From Paraspadella gotoi (lineage: Eukaryota; Chaetognatha): a stretch of DNA of 64,000 nucleotides. Of this stretch, positions 10,844 through 22,507 are shown in pieces. Each line of letters starts with the position of its first letter. Positions within the stretch are counted from its first letter, which is position 1. The position numbers and the translations under genes are program-made. The notes below the pieces were generated by a model. The model made no database searches. It saw only the letters and a list, made by a program, of their open reading frames with translations, and was not told where the DNA came from. The stretch lies in contig CM119270.1 of assembly GCA_051294375.1 (NCBI GenBank), positions 1,556,633 through 1,620,632 on the forward strand, in the 5' to 3' direction.

Positions 10844-11104
10844 CCGAGTCAGAATTTTGTTTTCAAATTAAATCTCATATTATAAAAAAAGAAAAGATAA
10901 AATATAAAAAGAAAAGAAATCAATTGAGCAAGATTTTATATTTATCATGCGAATAAATTAAACACATAGTTAATTCATTTAACGTTTTTCTAGACCGGAA
11001 GCGCCTCTGCATGATACTCGGCTACAGTAAATCAATTCGCTAAAAATATTTTCATGTACATAAATCTACTTCATGTATAGCAAATAGACCTCTAATCCAC
11101 AGAA

Positions 11105-11211
11105 CAGCAACTACCTCGCGACGTCGGCCAAAGCGTTTAACATTGTCGGGTTAGAAAGTTAACTACTTCGCGTGAGGGATCGGGTTTTTGTCGTTTCTGT
11201 CGGTTCCAGCG

Positions 11212-11257
<46 letters not shown>

Positions 11258-11691
11258 ACTCTACACGTTTCCGTACGAGAGGCCGCTCTCGCTCTCTGTG
11301 TGTGGAAAGACGAAAAAAAAAAATCAATATCGTTCTCCGCTCCGACGTCTCTCTCTCCTCTCTCTCCTCTCTCTCTCTTTCTCTCTCTCTCTCTCTTCTC
11401 CGTCGACCGTTCGCTCTTTTTCTCTTTATCGCTTTTTTCTTTCTCATTTATCGAATTCTTTTATTATTGTTTATGTTTAATATTGTTTATTATATTATTT
11501 ACTTCGCGAGGCATAAGCAACGTTAAAATTCTCAGACTTCATCTTTAAACTTTTTGTTTTAGTTACAACTTTTTTTTGTTGTTTTAAAACAACGGTAAAT
11601 GAAACAAAATAAGATATGTTTCGTTATGATGAAGGCTTCTTCAGCGCGAAAAATTGTTTTGTGAAAATAGTTTTTCACAGAAGTTTGAACT

Positions 11692-11788
<97 letters not shown>

Positions 11789-11839
11789 TTTTAAAATTTG
11801 TTGCATTAAAAGTGAAAAGCCTGTCATTTTGTTTATAAA
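11105..11839. repeat. CT/GA module, copy B
   Basis: The same order of parts as copy A, but with TTGTTTTGTGAAAATAGTTTTTCACAG-type sequence (itself a TGTGAAAA...TTTTTCACA inverted repeat) before the GA array at 11694-11786, as in copy C. It lacks the CATCAT tail and passes directly into the intron upstream of the protease homologue. The ORFs are shadows. Confidence 0.8.
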
Positions 11840-11919
11840 TGGAAATTTTACTACGCCTTACTGTGCATTGTCCCCGAATTCAAATCATTTAACATTTTTA
11901 TATTCTATATTTTACCCAG

Positions 11920-12783
11920 GTTTACTACGTCCATCCCGGCGGCAATTGTGGCGGTAGCATATCGACAATAGGCATGTGCTAACATCGGCGTCCTGGCATC
12001 CCGGATGAGGAGACAAAGGAAATGTTTATGTGGTATCATCTGTCGAATGTATAGAAGAGGATGAATGCACAAGACAAACTGTCGCTGTAGAAAGTACAAT
12101 CGTGCACCCTAGTTTTGACAACGAAACAAGAAAAACGAGGGTCGCAATATTAAAGCTGAATTCTTCGCTAAGATTCAACAATTATGTGAATCCGATTTGC
12201 CTGCCGACCGACGAAGCAGAAACTTATATAGATGCCACTGCTTATGTTTCGGGATTTGGTGAGACATCTGTTGGAGATATATTGGAGTTACGATACGCGG
12301 AAATGAGCGTCATTTCGGATGAGGTAAAAATATGTGTAACAAAAACGATTATTATGTCATGAGTGTGTAGATGGCGTCGGATGAACTCACTATCTAATCT
12401 TGGGTTCAAACCCACTCGTGTTTTGATTGCAGGTTTGCAGAATTGGAAATGAAAGAAACATTCTTTGTGCTGGAACGTTTTCATTTATAGGCTTATATTT
12501 TGGAGGAGAAGCAGGAGGGCCTTTGGTTGTGCAAGACCGTGAAACAAATATTTCTACATTGGTCGGAGTCGTCAGATTGGAAGGAAAAAGTCTACAGGGA
12601 TACCCAATCAGTTTCTATTCCAGAGTAACATCGTTTGAAAGTTGGATCAAGAATATTTTGAATAAAACCTTCCGAGAACAAACAAACAAACAACCTTCCG
12701 AGAACAAAGCAACTAGTAAAGAAGCGTTAAACACTGCTATTATGATAATGTTAATAGCAATAAATATTATCACACTTTGCTAA
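11920..12783 (+). CDS. Serine protease homologue with lost triad (2 exons)
   Basis: Trypsin (S1) fold. Exon 1 (11920-12323) follows a TTTTACCCAG acceptor and reads VYYVHPGGNCGGS, then NRHVLTSA, VYVVSSVEC, STIVHPSF, VAILKL, YVNPICLP and AYVSGFGETS. A 109-bp phase-0 intron (12324-12432) follows, then exon 2 reads VCRIGNERNILCAG, GGEAGGPLVV, LVGVVRLEG and FYSRVTSFESWI. The triad is gone: GDSGGP is GEAGGP (Ser195 to Ala), the Asp102 position is Arg (KTRVAILKL), and LTSAHC reads LTSASW. The Cys191-Cys220 pair is also absent. Such homologues act as non-catalytic cofactors or binding proteins. The C-terminus has a Ser/Thr/Asn-rich linker and then a hydrophobic tail ending at the stop, like a GPI-anchor signal. 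Exon 1 also has a one-base shift near 11960 and an in-frame TGA at 12006. Upstream exons are not visible. Confidence 0.82.
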
Positions 12784-14185
12784 ATATTCCAGACAATAAC
12801 AACGAAAATTTTTTTTTGTAAACATTCACACTACAGCGCTTTTTTGTTTTATCCACAAAAAAATTTGTATATTACTTACTATATATTTAATAGATATTAG
12901 GTCTAAACAAAATCAAACTCACTGTGTGATAATATATTTTTTAACGCCTAGGGTTAACCTAAGGGGTGAACTTAGACAAAAATGTTTTTCTTAAATAGGT
13001 AATAGACAATTTTTTGGTTTACAGAGTAAATTAACTGAATAAAATTTCTAATTGAGGAAAGTGGCTTTAAAACAAATATATAACTGACAAACTTATGATC
13101 CAACTTGCTAAGATTAAAAAAAGAAATATTATCTTTAATAATTTTATACCAAATGATATTAAATTAAATATAGAATTTAAAAAAATAATAAAATAGGATA
13201 TTTTCTGGGACTAATTTTTAAAGAAAATTTTTAACAAATTTAAAACTTGACTTAACATTGACATTCGATCAGTTTTAGCCCGAATATTTTTTAGAATATT
13301 TTTAATGAAAGATGAACTAATCTTGTTAAAAAAAAATAGTAGCTAAAAATATTTATTCAGCTTTGACATTCATAAAAGATTCAAAAAATTTCCTTGTTTT
13401 TTCTCATTTTTTTCTTTCATTTTCTTATCATTTTCATAACATCTGTGATCGAGGGTTTAATCTTGTCAAATCTTGTCAGAATATGTAGATTGCAAATATC
13501 TTTAAATGTATGCATTCTCATCATTATTATTACCAATTTCTCTATTGTCTGTTAATTTTTCATTTATCAATAAGTTAATTTACATTTCACTTGATGATTT
13601 TATTGTTTCTGGGTCTGGTAATAGTTTACACGCTTTGCTACTGCTGATAATCATATTTTATGCTCTCTGGAAAAAGTATTTTTGGGTTTAAAATACAGTA
13701 ATAACAAATTGTAAATAGATAATTGATAATGAAATTAAAATAATAAAAGAAAATATGTTGTTTTATTTATCTTGAAATAAAAATAGAAGGAAAATATCTT
13801 GATTCAAAAATTGCCTATCCTAATTAAAAAAAAAAATTTACCTTGGCAATTTGAGTAATACATTGCTCAGTTTATCAGGCAAAATATTACCTCAGCTCAC
13901 GGTCACGTTGCCAAGATAAAGGGGTGACGGGGAAGTAAAGGGTAAATGGGTAAATGGGTGAATGGGTGAGTTTGGGACGTCGCTGAGATTTGTTACATTT
14001 ATTTTTATGTATGTAGATACTGATACTTTGAATGACTTGAGCAACATGATTAAAAGGTCCGGATGATATTGAAGTACATCACTACAATATACCATGTACA
14101 TTAAAAGAAGAAAGGTAAAACCTTTTTATGGCATAATATATCCTTTTTGGTAATACTTCGGTGATAAATAAAATATTTAAATAAG
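12784..14185. other. AT-rich 3' flank of the protease homologue
   Basis: No coding feature is supported. An AATAAA at 13038 is a possible poly(A) signal, about 255 bases after the stop. The open frame near 13506-13691 is a hydrophobic translation of AT-rich DNA. A short TAAATGGG tandem lies at about 13940-13975. Confidence 0.5.
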
Positions 14186-14189
14186 AATT

Positions 14190-17125
14190 TTAAGTTAATT
14201 CGTTAACTAAGGGCCACTCAATAAATATCCACAACGTATTTTGCATGTTATGGCGGACTTAAAATTCACCAACCGCTCATCAGCTGCCCCTTGGCTGCAG
14301 GAGGCAACCCAAAGGTCCGGGGTTAGACCGGTGGTCGCCTAGCAGTTAAGAGGGACAAACCGCCTGTAACACGTTGTTACAGCCTGATCCGAAGCTCAGG
14401 GGCTGCTTTTATTGAACGGTTCTGACACTAACTCATAACAATAATTACTGTCTTTTCAGTGTCACAAAAACTGAAAAAGTAATTATATTTATAATTTGAA
14501 TTTAACTGTCGGGTTTCTGTTTATCATAGTCTCAAGCAAAGAATTTGAGCGAAAAAGATTGATAAACAAATTTGCTACTAAAAAAAGATTGATACTAAAA
14601 AATATTGATAAACAAATTTGCTTCTACTCGAAAAACAATGATTGAAGGATTTAAAAAAAGGAATTTGAAACAAAAAACAAGGTTGATGTAAAATATTGAA
14701 AAACAAATTTTGTTTTCAAATAATTAAAATCAGCAAAACAAAATTTATATACGTATTATTTATTTTTGTTATGGCTCTTAGACTAAATGTGTTTTCTCCC
14801 AACGTCTTGATCAAAAATGATACGTAAAAATATGCTAGCAGCAACTCTGAAGGTTGTCATTTAATATATGAGTAGTTTATTTCCTATCAAAAATTTTACC
14901 CATCAACACAATTAAATTAAGTCTAACCTTTCCCAAACAGAAAATTAAAGCAAAGAATATGAGAATATTTCAAAGTTATTGTACATTGTTTTCCGTTGAC
15001 AATAATCTCTTTATAAATAGTTCATGACTGATTTAAAAAATCGTGTAAATGTCAGCGTAACCAAAAAATTCTCTCAATATAATCATTGCTACTGTACATT
15101 GTGGCATATAAATCTTTATGTATATATGTTAGGAATGTTCATGTTCATTTTCTGTTTAAAATATTTTGTAGTTTGATATTCTTGAATCCTATTATTATTA
15201 TTATATTTGTTAATATCTTCATTCATAACAGATATTTAAACAAATATAAAAAACCCAAAGAACAATTAATTATTAGGCCTTTTTTCCTAGAACGCCCCAT
15301 TTTGTCTTAAATTCGGAGGTTAGGATTAAAGATGATATTATGAATTAATATTAATATAATTAATATTAGTCATTAGGGTTAAGAATTTGGGTAAGGAACA
15401 AGGATTTAGGGTTGAGGTTTAAGAATAGGTTAGGGATTATGGATTAAGGTGTTATTACCAAAGTTACCAATCAAAATGGCAATCAATGTCAATGATGAAC
15501 AGACGTGATGAAAAGGTTTAAATAAAAATATTTTTTTATGATTTTGTAATAGAATTTATATGTAATTATGGTAAACAATTTAATTGTTTTAAAGATTTAA
15601 AAATCAGGGGCCAAAAGTGCCAAAATATAAGATGGGATTTTGGTAAACTAATTCCTTTTTCTGACCAAAAAGTAGGGGCAATAAATGACAGAAACACTAG
15701 ATACTATTATTTTATTTTTTTAGAATAAAAAAGGAGTGCCAAATTTTGGTAAATTAATTTCTTTTACTTAGAACCGAAAAGTTGCGGAAAAAATTGACAG
15801 AAACACGAGGTATAATTTTGTTGTTTTTCTTAGAATCAAAAAAAATTACTAAGCGCAGAAAAAATTAGATGAGATTTCGGTAAATTCCTTTTTCTTAGAA
15901 TTAAAACGGAAAGGTTAAAATTAGGTCGAACAAGTTCCTTCTTCTCTGATCGTGATATTTTGGTTTCTAGTGTAAAAAATTAAAAGGAACCGATAAAAAA
16001 CTTAATTTTTTGATCTCACGATTTTGATTACTTTAAAAACAATGATAATACGTAAGATTAAAAAAAAAGTCGATGTTTTAACATTGTAAAGATTATATAT
16101 AATTATATATACTTACTTTAAGCAGATCTGATAAAAGATCGGCTTGGGATATTATGATATATAGAGTTGTATAAATACTGTTTGTTGGTTGATTCAAATT
16201 TTATACTTCCTTCTTCAGTCGGCAAACCACGCGCGATAAATGTTTCTCTCTTGACAGATTTATTATTGAGTAGATTAAACCAGAAAAAGGAAGTAAAAAT
16301 ATTTTGAGTTTCAATACAGCAGTGTATACTAAAAACAACGAAGAAGTTCTAGTAATATCAGATTTTGCAAGGTTCAGTTTTTACGAAATATTGAAAGTGC
16401 TAAGTCGTTATCAATGGTATCACTATGCGAAATTATAAATTGAGACTGCGTTAGGATTGACAGATAGTACAAGGAGTGACGAAATAATAACGTTAGAATG
16501 TCCACTTGGACTTTATCACAATAATTTACAGACCTGTAAGAATTTAATGATGAACCTGGTTTATCACAATGTCGACCCTGCCCAGTTAATACATTTCCTT
16601 TATTCATCCCGTCCGTCAGGCTACACGGCGGCCAATTGGCCTCCGGAAGGCTATCTTCTCTATACGGGCAAAGGAGGGATGGCTCGCGGGCGAATGGAAC
16701 GACGTGGCCGGTCGTTATTTGCCAGGAGATGGAATGCGGGAAGCCGTGGAATACTTATCAGCCAAGAAGCCCAAGATATAAATTCAATTATGATTACTTT
16801 GTTATGTCAGAAGTCATGTGGTTAAACAATGAAGAAAATTCGCTGTGGGATGTTCCATGCACTGATAAATACTGGTTTCTGTGTAAATTTTAACCAATCA
16901 GAATTTTTGTTTTCAAATTAAATCTCATATTTAAAAAAAAAAGAATAAAATATAAAAAGGAAAAGAAAATCATTGAGCAAGATTTTATATTTTATTCATG
17001 AATAAATTAAACACGATATTAATTATTTAACGTTTTCTCAGTAACGGAAGCGCCGTCTGCATGATATCGTAATAAATCAATCGCTAAAAATATTTTATTA
17101 CCATAAACACTGTATACAAATAGAC
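14190..17125. repeat. Large duplicated unit, second copy
   Basis: Homologous to 8185-11100 (see there). This copy is slightly longer and its lectin-like exon is better preserved. Apart from the tRNA-like patch at 14280-14425 and that exon, I see no gene. Confidence 0.9.
16442..16893 (+). pseudogene. C-type lectin-like domain, frameshifted
   Basis: The N-terminal part reads LECPLGLYHNNLQTC, a typical CTLD opening. The end reads YDYFVMSEV, WLNNEENSLWDVPC and TDKYWFLCKF then a stop, which is the classical closing W.D..C....FLC motif. In between, HGGQLAS (the family GGHLAS strand) appears in another frame, so at least two shifts separate the parts. The calcium and sugar-binding EPN/QPD tripeptide is not visible, so sugar binding cannot be claimed. 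C-type lectin domains of this kind are usually secreted recognition proteins. No signal-peptide exon is seen; a TTCTTCAG acceptor at about 16217 could mark the exon start. It is a degraded gene or a gene damaged by assembly indels. Confidence 0.72.
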
Positions 17126-17129
17126 CTCT

Positions 17130-17242
17130 AATCCACAGAGCAGCAACTATCGCGACGTCGCCAAAGCGTTTAACATTGTCGGTTAGAAGTTAATACTTCG
17201 CTGAGGGATCGGGTTTTTGTCGGTTTCTGTCGGTTCCACCGC

Positions 17243-17293
<51 letters not shown>

Positions 17294-17727
17294 ACTCTAC
17301 ACGTTTCGTGACGAGGGCCGCTCTCGCTCTCTGTGTGGGAAAGACGAAAAAAAAAAATCAATATCGTTCTCCGCCTCCGACGTCTCTCTCTCCCTCTCCC
17401 TCTCTCTCTCTTCTCTCTCTCTCTTCTTTCTCCGTCGACGTTCGCTTTTTTCTCTTATCGCTTTTTCTTTCTCATTTTATCGAATTCTTTTATTATTGTT
17501 TATGTTAATATTGTTTATTTATATTATTTACTTCGCGAGGCATAAGCCAACGTTAAAATTCTCAGACTTCATCTTTAAACTTTTTGTTTTAGTTACAACT
17601 TTTTTGTTGTTTTAAAACAACGGTAAAATTGAAAACAAAATAACGGATATGTTTCGGTTATGATGAGAGGCTTCTTCAGCGCGAAAAATATTGTTTTGTG
17701 AAAATAGTTTTTCACAGAATTTGAACT

Positions 17728-17785
<58 letters not shown>

Positions 17786-18126
17786 GAGAGAGAGGAGAGA
17801 GAGAGAGAGAGAGAGAGTGTTTTAAATTTGTTGCATTAAAAGTGAAAACCTGTCATTTTGTTTATAAATGAAAAAAAGATATTCCATTTTTTAAAAAAAT
17901 CAAAATTTATTTAAATCTTATATCATCAGCATTTTTAAATTCTTGTTATATATTTTTTTATTTTTTCCTGGAATGTTTCTTTACTTTTTCATTTACATCA
18001 TCATTATCATCATAGTTTTTTAAAATCATCATCATCATCGTCATAATCATCATCATCATCATCACCGTCTCCCAAACGATGCAATCATTTTCTTTTTCCT
18101 CCGCCTTTTTTCTCTCTCGTTTCTCT
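17130..18126. repeat. CT/GA module, copy C, with 3' tail
   Basis: Third copy of the module (CT arrays 17245-17292 and 17383-17430, GA array 17730-17818). The CATCAT tail follows at 17880-18126, nearly identical to 7927-8181. A CT array at 18153-18210 follows. The ORFs here are shadows. Confidence 0.8.
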
Positions 18127-18149
18127 CATTAATCAATAACTTAGCAGCC

Positions 18150-18213
<64 letters not shown>

Positions 18214-18488
18214 TCTCTTCATAAAACTAGCAGCCATTTTCTTTTCCTTCTTTCGTCGTCTTTCTTCCTTTTTTTTTCAATTTTTACTTTTCTTTCTTTA
18301 CTCATTTTCTAGTAGCCTAATCCTATCTTTTCTTTATTTATTTCCATCTTTTTTTATTTATAACCTGAAAGATACACAAGGGTTACGCATCCTGAGGTAT
18401 TTTTACAAATCTTTAAGATGTATTAATTTTTATTCATGCAAGATAAATTTAATCACGAGATATTATGCTTACATTTTGTAAATTCATT

Positions 18489-18983
18489 TCAATTTAATTC
18501 GATTTCCGTTCGTCGACGCCAATTTTTAAAATCGTCGACGTCGCGGCACCTGTCGCCACCTGCTTCCCTTTTTCGCCTCTGCACCCGAAAGACGCAACCT
18601 CCCACGCAGATGCAATCTCCGTCCTCGTCTTCGCTGCCGCAACTTCCGCTGCCGCAACCTCCGCCGCCGCAACCAATGTCGACGTCGCTGCATTCCGCGC
18701 TGCTGCTGCTCCTGCTGTAAACGACTCTCCCGGCGCAGCTGTTGTTATTGTTAGCGTTGACGTTGCGGATCTCGTCTTTGTTTACGTTTTTGTTTTGTTC
18801 TTTGTTTTTGTTGTTTTCTTTGTTTTTGTTTCTGCTTCGACTTCGACTGAATCTGCGGAAATTCAAGGTTCGACCGCTGGAGAGAAGGAGGTGGAAGTGG
18901 GGGGAGTGAATGGGGGGAAAGTGGAAGGAGTTAAGTAATAAAATTAGAACAACTAATATACATTGTACAAATAATCCCTTCAT
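18489..18983 (-). CDS. Unrecognised 164-codon ORF, Cys/Gly/Asn-rich
   Basis: An ATG-initiated frame starting MKGLFVQCILVVLILLLNSF, which would pass as a signal peptide. Next come an Asn/Lys-rich stretch and a cysteine-rich part (IGCGGGGCGSGSCGS, CICVGGC) ending at TGA. Against a gene: the middle is (AAC)n-like, the cysteine part is a GC-rich short-period repeat open in all frames, and the ATG context is poor. A CTCTCCAG acceptor at about 18877 would instead make the first part an intron. Confidence 0.28.
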   Translation of the reverse strand: MKGLFVQCILVVLILLLNSFHFPPIHSPHFHLLLSSGRTLNFRRFSRSRSRNKNKENNKNKEQNKNVNKDEIRNVNANNNNSCAGRVVYSRSSSSAECSDVDIGCGGGGCGSGSCGSEDEDGDCICVGGCVFRVQRRKREAGGDRCRDVDDFKNWRRRTEIELN

Positions 18984-19059
18984 TGGATAAATAAGCTTAT
19001 TACGGCATCGAGGGGGGGGCCTTTACGACGCCCTGGGTGTGCGGGATCTTCCTGACGGT

Positions 19060-19200
19060 TGACGCTAAGAGGGTTTTTTGGTCCTGCAGTGAACACTGCA
19101 ACACACCAAGTCACTGGCGTGGTAATAGTAGTACAAAGAGAGTGGATCGAACCCGAAACTCAGAACTAAGAAATGTCAGAGAGAGTTTTAAATGGTCAAT
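19060..19200 (-). repeat. Possible tRNA-derived repeat (B box only)
   Basis: The minus strand contains GGGTTCGATCC at 19144-19154, a perfect match to the pol III B-box consensus, in a stretch of more balanced composition (18990-19330) that looks like a dispersed repeat. I cannot place an A box with confidence. Confidence 0.3.
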
Positions 19201-19963
19201 TTAGGACATCTTGCTTTCCGACTTGGGACTGGCTATTCAGAGTAAAGGACCTACATGCATCTTAACCAAGTGATCTAGCATAGAACAAACCTTACCAGCT
19301 AATAATAAGAATTCATGACAGTCTCGTTTATGAGAAAGACCCTTTGTGATTTGGCAATTTTTAAGACATTAAGATAAGTAAACATAAACCCGAATCATTA
19401 AAATATTTTGATGGATAAACGTTTTGAGCAAAAAAAGGTTTATTTTTAGAATAAATTTATTAACTGAATATATAGTGCGTCGTGTTAGTTTTCGTCGTCG
19501 TCGTCTTCGTATGCGTCGTCGTCGTCGTCGTCGTCGTCGGCGCCTTTCCCTGACAAGATGACAAACGATCGACTAACGACGACTTCGGCTTCGATAAACA
19601 AACACCGTCGCCAAGCAACGGAATTCTTTACAATTTTTTTTCTTTTCGGTTCAGACCAAAAAAAAAAGAGAGAAAAATGGAGAAAAGGATCAAGAGTCAA
19701 TACCCCCCCCCCTTCTAGGAGTTTCTCCATTTTTTTCCAATGAAGCTGATTTAAACTTTCATATTTAAACTTTCATATTTAAACTTTCATATCATTTTAT
19801 CAAATAAAATTTTACTGCTTGATATGAAGGAAGCTTGTAGTATGAGAAGGAGACTTAATATTTGTAGAAATTAAAGAGAAATTACATAAATTATGTAGGC
19901 TCGACAATAAAGATTAACATATTTATACATTAGGTATTACCTAAGAGGTAAATGATGTTTTTC

Positions 19964-20140
19964 ATGCGCTAAAATATAAAGGAAACAGTCCTTATCTTAT
20001 TTTCATTTTTTTTGTCTTTCTTTCTTTCTTGCTTTCTTCCTTTCNNNNNNNNNNTTTTTCATGCGCTAAATTATAAAGGAAACAGTCCTTATCTTATTTT
20101 CATTTTTTTGTCTTTCTTTCTTTATTGCTTTCTTCCTTTC
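19964..20140. repeat. Direct duplication across a 10-N gap
   Basis: Sequence from CATGCGCTAAAATATAAAGG to the CTTTCTTTC tract (about 19970-20044) is repeated immediately after the gap (20059-20140). This is almost certainly the same sequence at two contig ends left unmerged. Confidence 0.85.
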
Positions 20141-20227
20141 TTTCTTTCTTTCCTTTTCTTCTTTACCTCCTAATCCTTCTCCCTTTCCTTCCGGCTTTCT
20201 CAAACGTTGTCGCGTGCGTGAGCTATT

Positions 20228-20622
20228 ACTCTCTCTCTCTCTCTCTCTCTCTCTTCGCTCTCTCTCTTCCTCTCCTCTCCATCTCTCTCTCTCTTCTCCT
20301 CTCTTCTCTCTCTCTCTCAAACCCCCCACGCTCTCGTGACTGGAAAGGCCTTTTCACTCTCTCTCGTCGAATCACGATTTCCCTTTTATTTTTTGAAGAG
20401 AGAAAAAAAATCACAACAAAATTGGAAAAAAAATGGAACTTGAAATTGAAAATAGTCATCGTTGTTGTTGTTGTTGTTGTTATCGTTATTAATATCATCT
20501 TCGTCGTTGTTGTTGTTGTTGTTGCCTGTTGGATTCAGACCTTTTCCCCAACAACTCGTTCAGCGACCCTTCGAAAAAATCCAGCTTGCTTCTGTCGTTT
20601 TTCAACAAGCTCTTTCTCTCTG

Positions 20623-20671
<49 letters not shown>

Positions 20672-20788
20672 TCTCTCTTCTCTCTCTCCTCTCTGCCCAA
20701 CTCCTTTTTTCTCGGATTTTGTTTGTTGGGGTCGTGACTTTGAATATCAACGCAAAAATGAAACTGACACGGAAAAGGGAGGAAAGGA

Positions 20789-20850
<62 letters not shown>
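20228..20850. repeat. CT...CT...GA arrays with short unique islands
   Basis: CT arrays at 20228-20320 and 20605-20690, (GTT)n at 20459-20525 and a GA array at 20788-20850. The 80-bp island 20527-20604 is open on both strands (plus LFPNNSFSDPSKKSSLLLSF, minus KNDRSKLDFFEGSLNELLGK), so it could be an exon on either strand. I cannot choose. From 20880 to 21340 I see only A-rich DNA. Confidence 0.5.
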
Positions 20851-20856
<6 letters not shown>

Positions 20857-21351
20857 GAGAGGAAAAAAGAAAATAAAAGTGGATATAAAAATAGTAAATA
20901 GATAAAGAAAAGGAAAGGAAAGCAAAAAAGAAAAAGGAAAAAATAAAAATGAAAAAAGAAAAACGCATCAGAGGGAAACAGAGATTTGATGGAACAAAAA
21001 ACATCGAGAAAAGGAAATAAAATGAAAAAATGTGGAGATTGAAAAATAGAGCCAAGGAAACCAACGGAACGAAATAACATCGTAATAAATAATATTCTGT
21101 TGGTACTCGAAATAAAAAATGTGTAAAATGTATGAGTTTAAAAAAAATACATTAAAATAAAAAAAAACAAATAAAAATTGAAAACTAAAATGTCAAAGAA
21201 AAACAGAAATAAAGAAAATAAGTAAAAATAAAAAAGTAAATATAAAAAAAAAAAAAAACAGAAAAAAAAATCTTGGAAAGACATAAAATTCGGTCCTCGT
21301 GAAAAAATTTGGCTCCAGAGATTTGGACTCCGACATTCGGCCTCAATAAGA

Positions 21352-21602
21352 TTTGAAGGTCAGATTTGAAAGAAAGATTTGAAAGAAAGATTTGAAAGAA
21401 AGATTTGAAAGAAAAATTTGACTAAAAGATTTGACTGAAAGATTTCGTCTGTGAAATATGTGCAAAAGTTGTACAACGAACGGACGAACTGACGTAGGAC
21501 AGACTGACCAACGGACCAACGGACCAACGGACCAACGGACCAACGGACCAACGGACCAACGGACCAACGGACCAACGGACCAACGGACCAACGGACCAAC
21601 GG
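21352..21602. repeat. Two adjacent tandem arrays (15-bp and 8-bp units)
   Basis: 21352-21445: units like AGATTTGAAAGAA with period about 15. 21507-21602: about twelve perfect GACCAACG units. The second gives 8-residue periodic peptides (WSVGPLVR) in every frame, which explains the long ORFs here. 21610-22300 is AT-rich with no feature. Confidence 0.92.
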
Positions 21603-22311
21603 ATAGTTGGAGAGACCGAAAAACCCCAAAAGTTAAATGGACCAAAAAATCTCCGAAAAACAATTCCCTTCTGGATTTTAACTCTTTTTTGTTTTTTGGG
21701 GTTTTTTTTCGCTTTTTCGTGTTGTGTTTCTTTTCTTATCTTTTTGGTGGTCGGTCTGTCAGTCTAAATTATGAATTATTTAAACCTATAAATCTCTATA
21801 AATTAAGCGTTAGTATTCAGCTTTTTCTTTAAATAATAAATTACTTAACTATTTCGTCTTAAACTTTATGAAATTGGTACAACCATTATAAAAAATTATC
21901 CATTCATTTAATAAATAAGCTATCTTGCCCCTGACTTTGGTCCCAGCAAGCTTTCAATCAAGACTCTCTCACAGTCTCGTTTATTCACTTCCAGAGTATC
22001 TGGCTTCCCTATCAATGAAGTGCTATCATATTTCAAAGTAGATTTCAATTGTATTGATTCCATGTGTCTCAAATTCTCACACCGTCTTGCTTATCTTCTA
22101 TCTGAGAATAAAATCCACTTTATTATCGCTTTCTTTATTATCCTCATCTTTATTTTCTTTAATCTTTTCTTGTCTTTTTTGTTTTCTTTTCTTTTTTCTT
22201 CTTTTTTTTCTTTTCTTTTTTACTTCTCTCCTTTATTGCTGCCAAAGGTCCAAGGAAAACGTCTCTTTTCTCTTTTCTCTTTTTTCTCGGTGGTCATTAC
22301 TTTTACAGTCG

Positions 22312-22357
<46 letters not shown>

Positions 22358-22466
22358 ATCTATCCTTTTACAAAGCTTTTAACCATCCTCTTCCTTTCTT
22401 TTTTCATCCTTTTTTTCTTAAAAAAAAACCTTGGAACGAAGATAAAAGCTTGTAATTCGATTTTGA

Positions 22467-22507
<41 letters not shown>

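Larger units (their letters stand above)
8185..11100. repeat. Large duplicated unit, first copy
   Basis: Matches 14190-17125 along its whole length, starting at TTCGTTAACTAAGG(A/G)(G/C)CACTCAATAA. Differences are mostly one- or two-base indels, often in homopolymers. Apart from the lectin-like exon near its end and a tRNA-like patch at its start, it is AT-rich spacer. 9250-9460 contains GGTTAGGATTAAG-type words, also seen near 15310, 31440 and 54560. Confidence 0.9.

Noticed and set aside
20125-21080. Overlapping 100-260-codon ORFs on both strands
   Set aside because: Open frames come from CT, GA and GTT repeats; codons and composition follow the repeats and no domain is present.
21507-21602. 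Regularly spaced repeats that might suggest a CRISPR array
   Set aside because: The units are contiguous 8-bp repeats without spacers, in a eukaryotic genome. The same reasoning excludes the minisatellites at 34505 and 52330.
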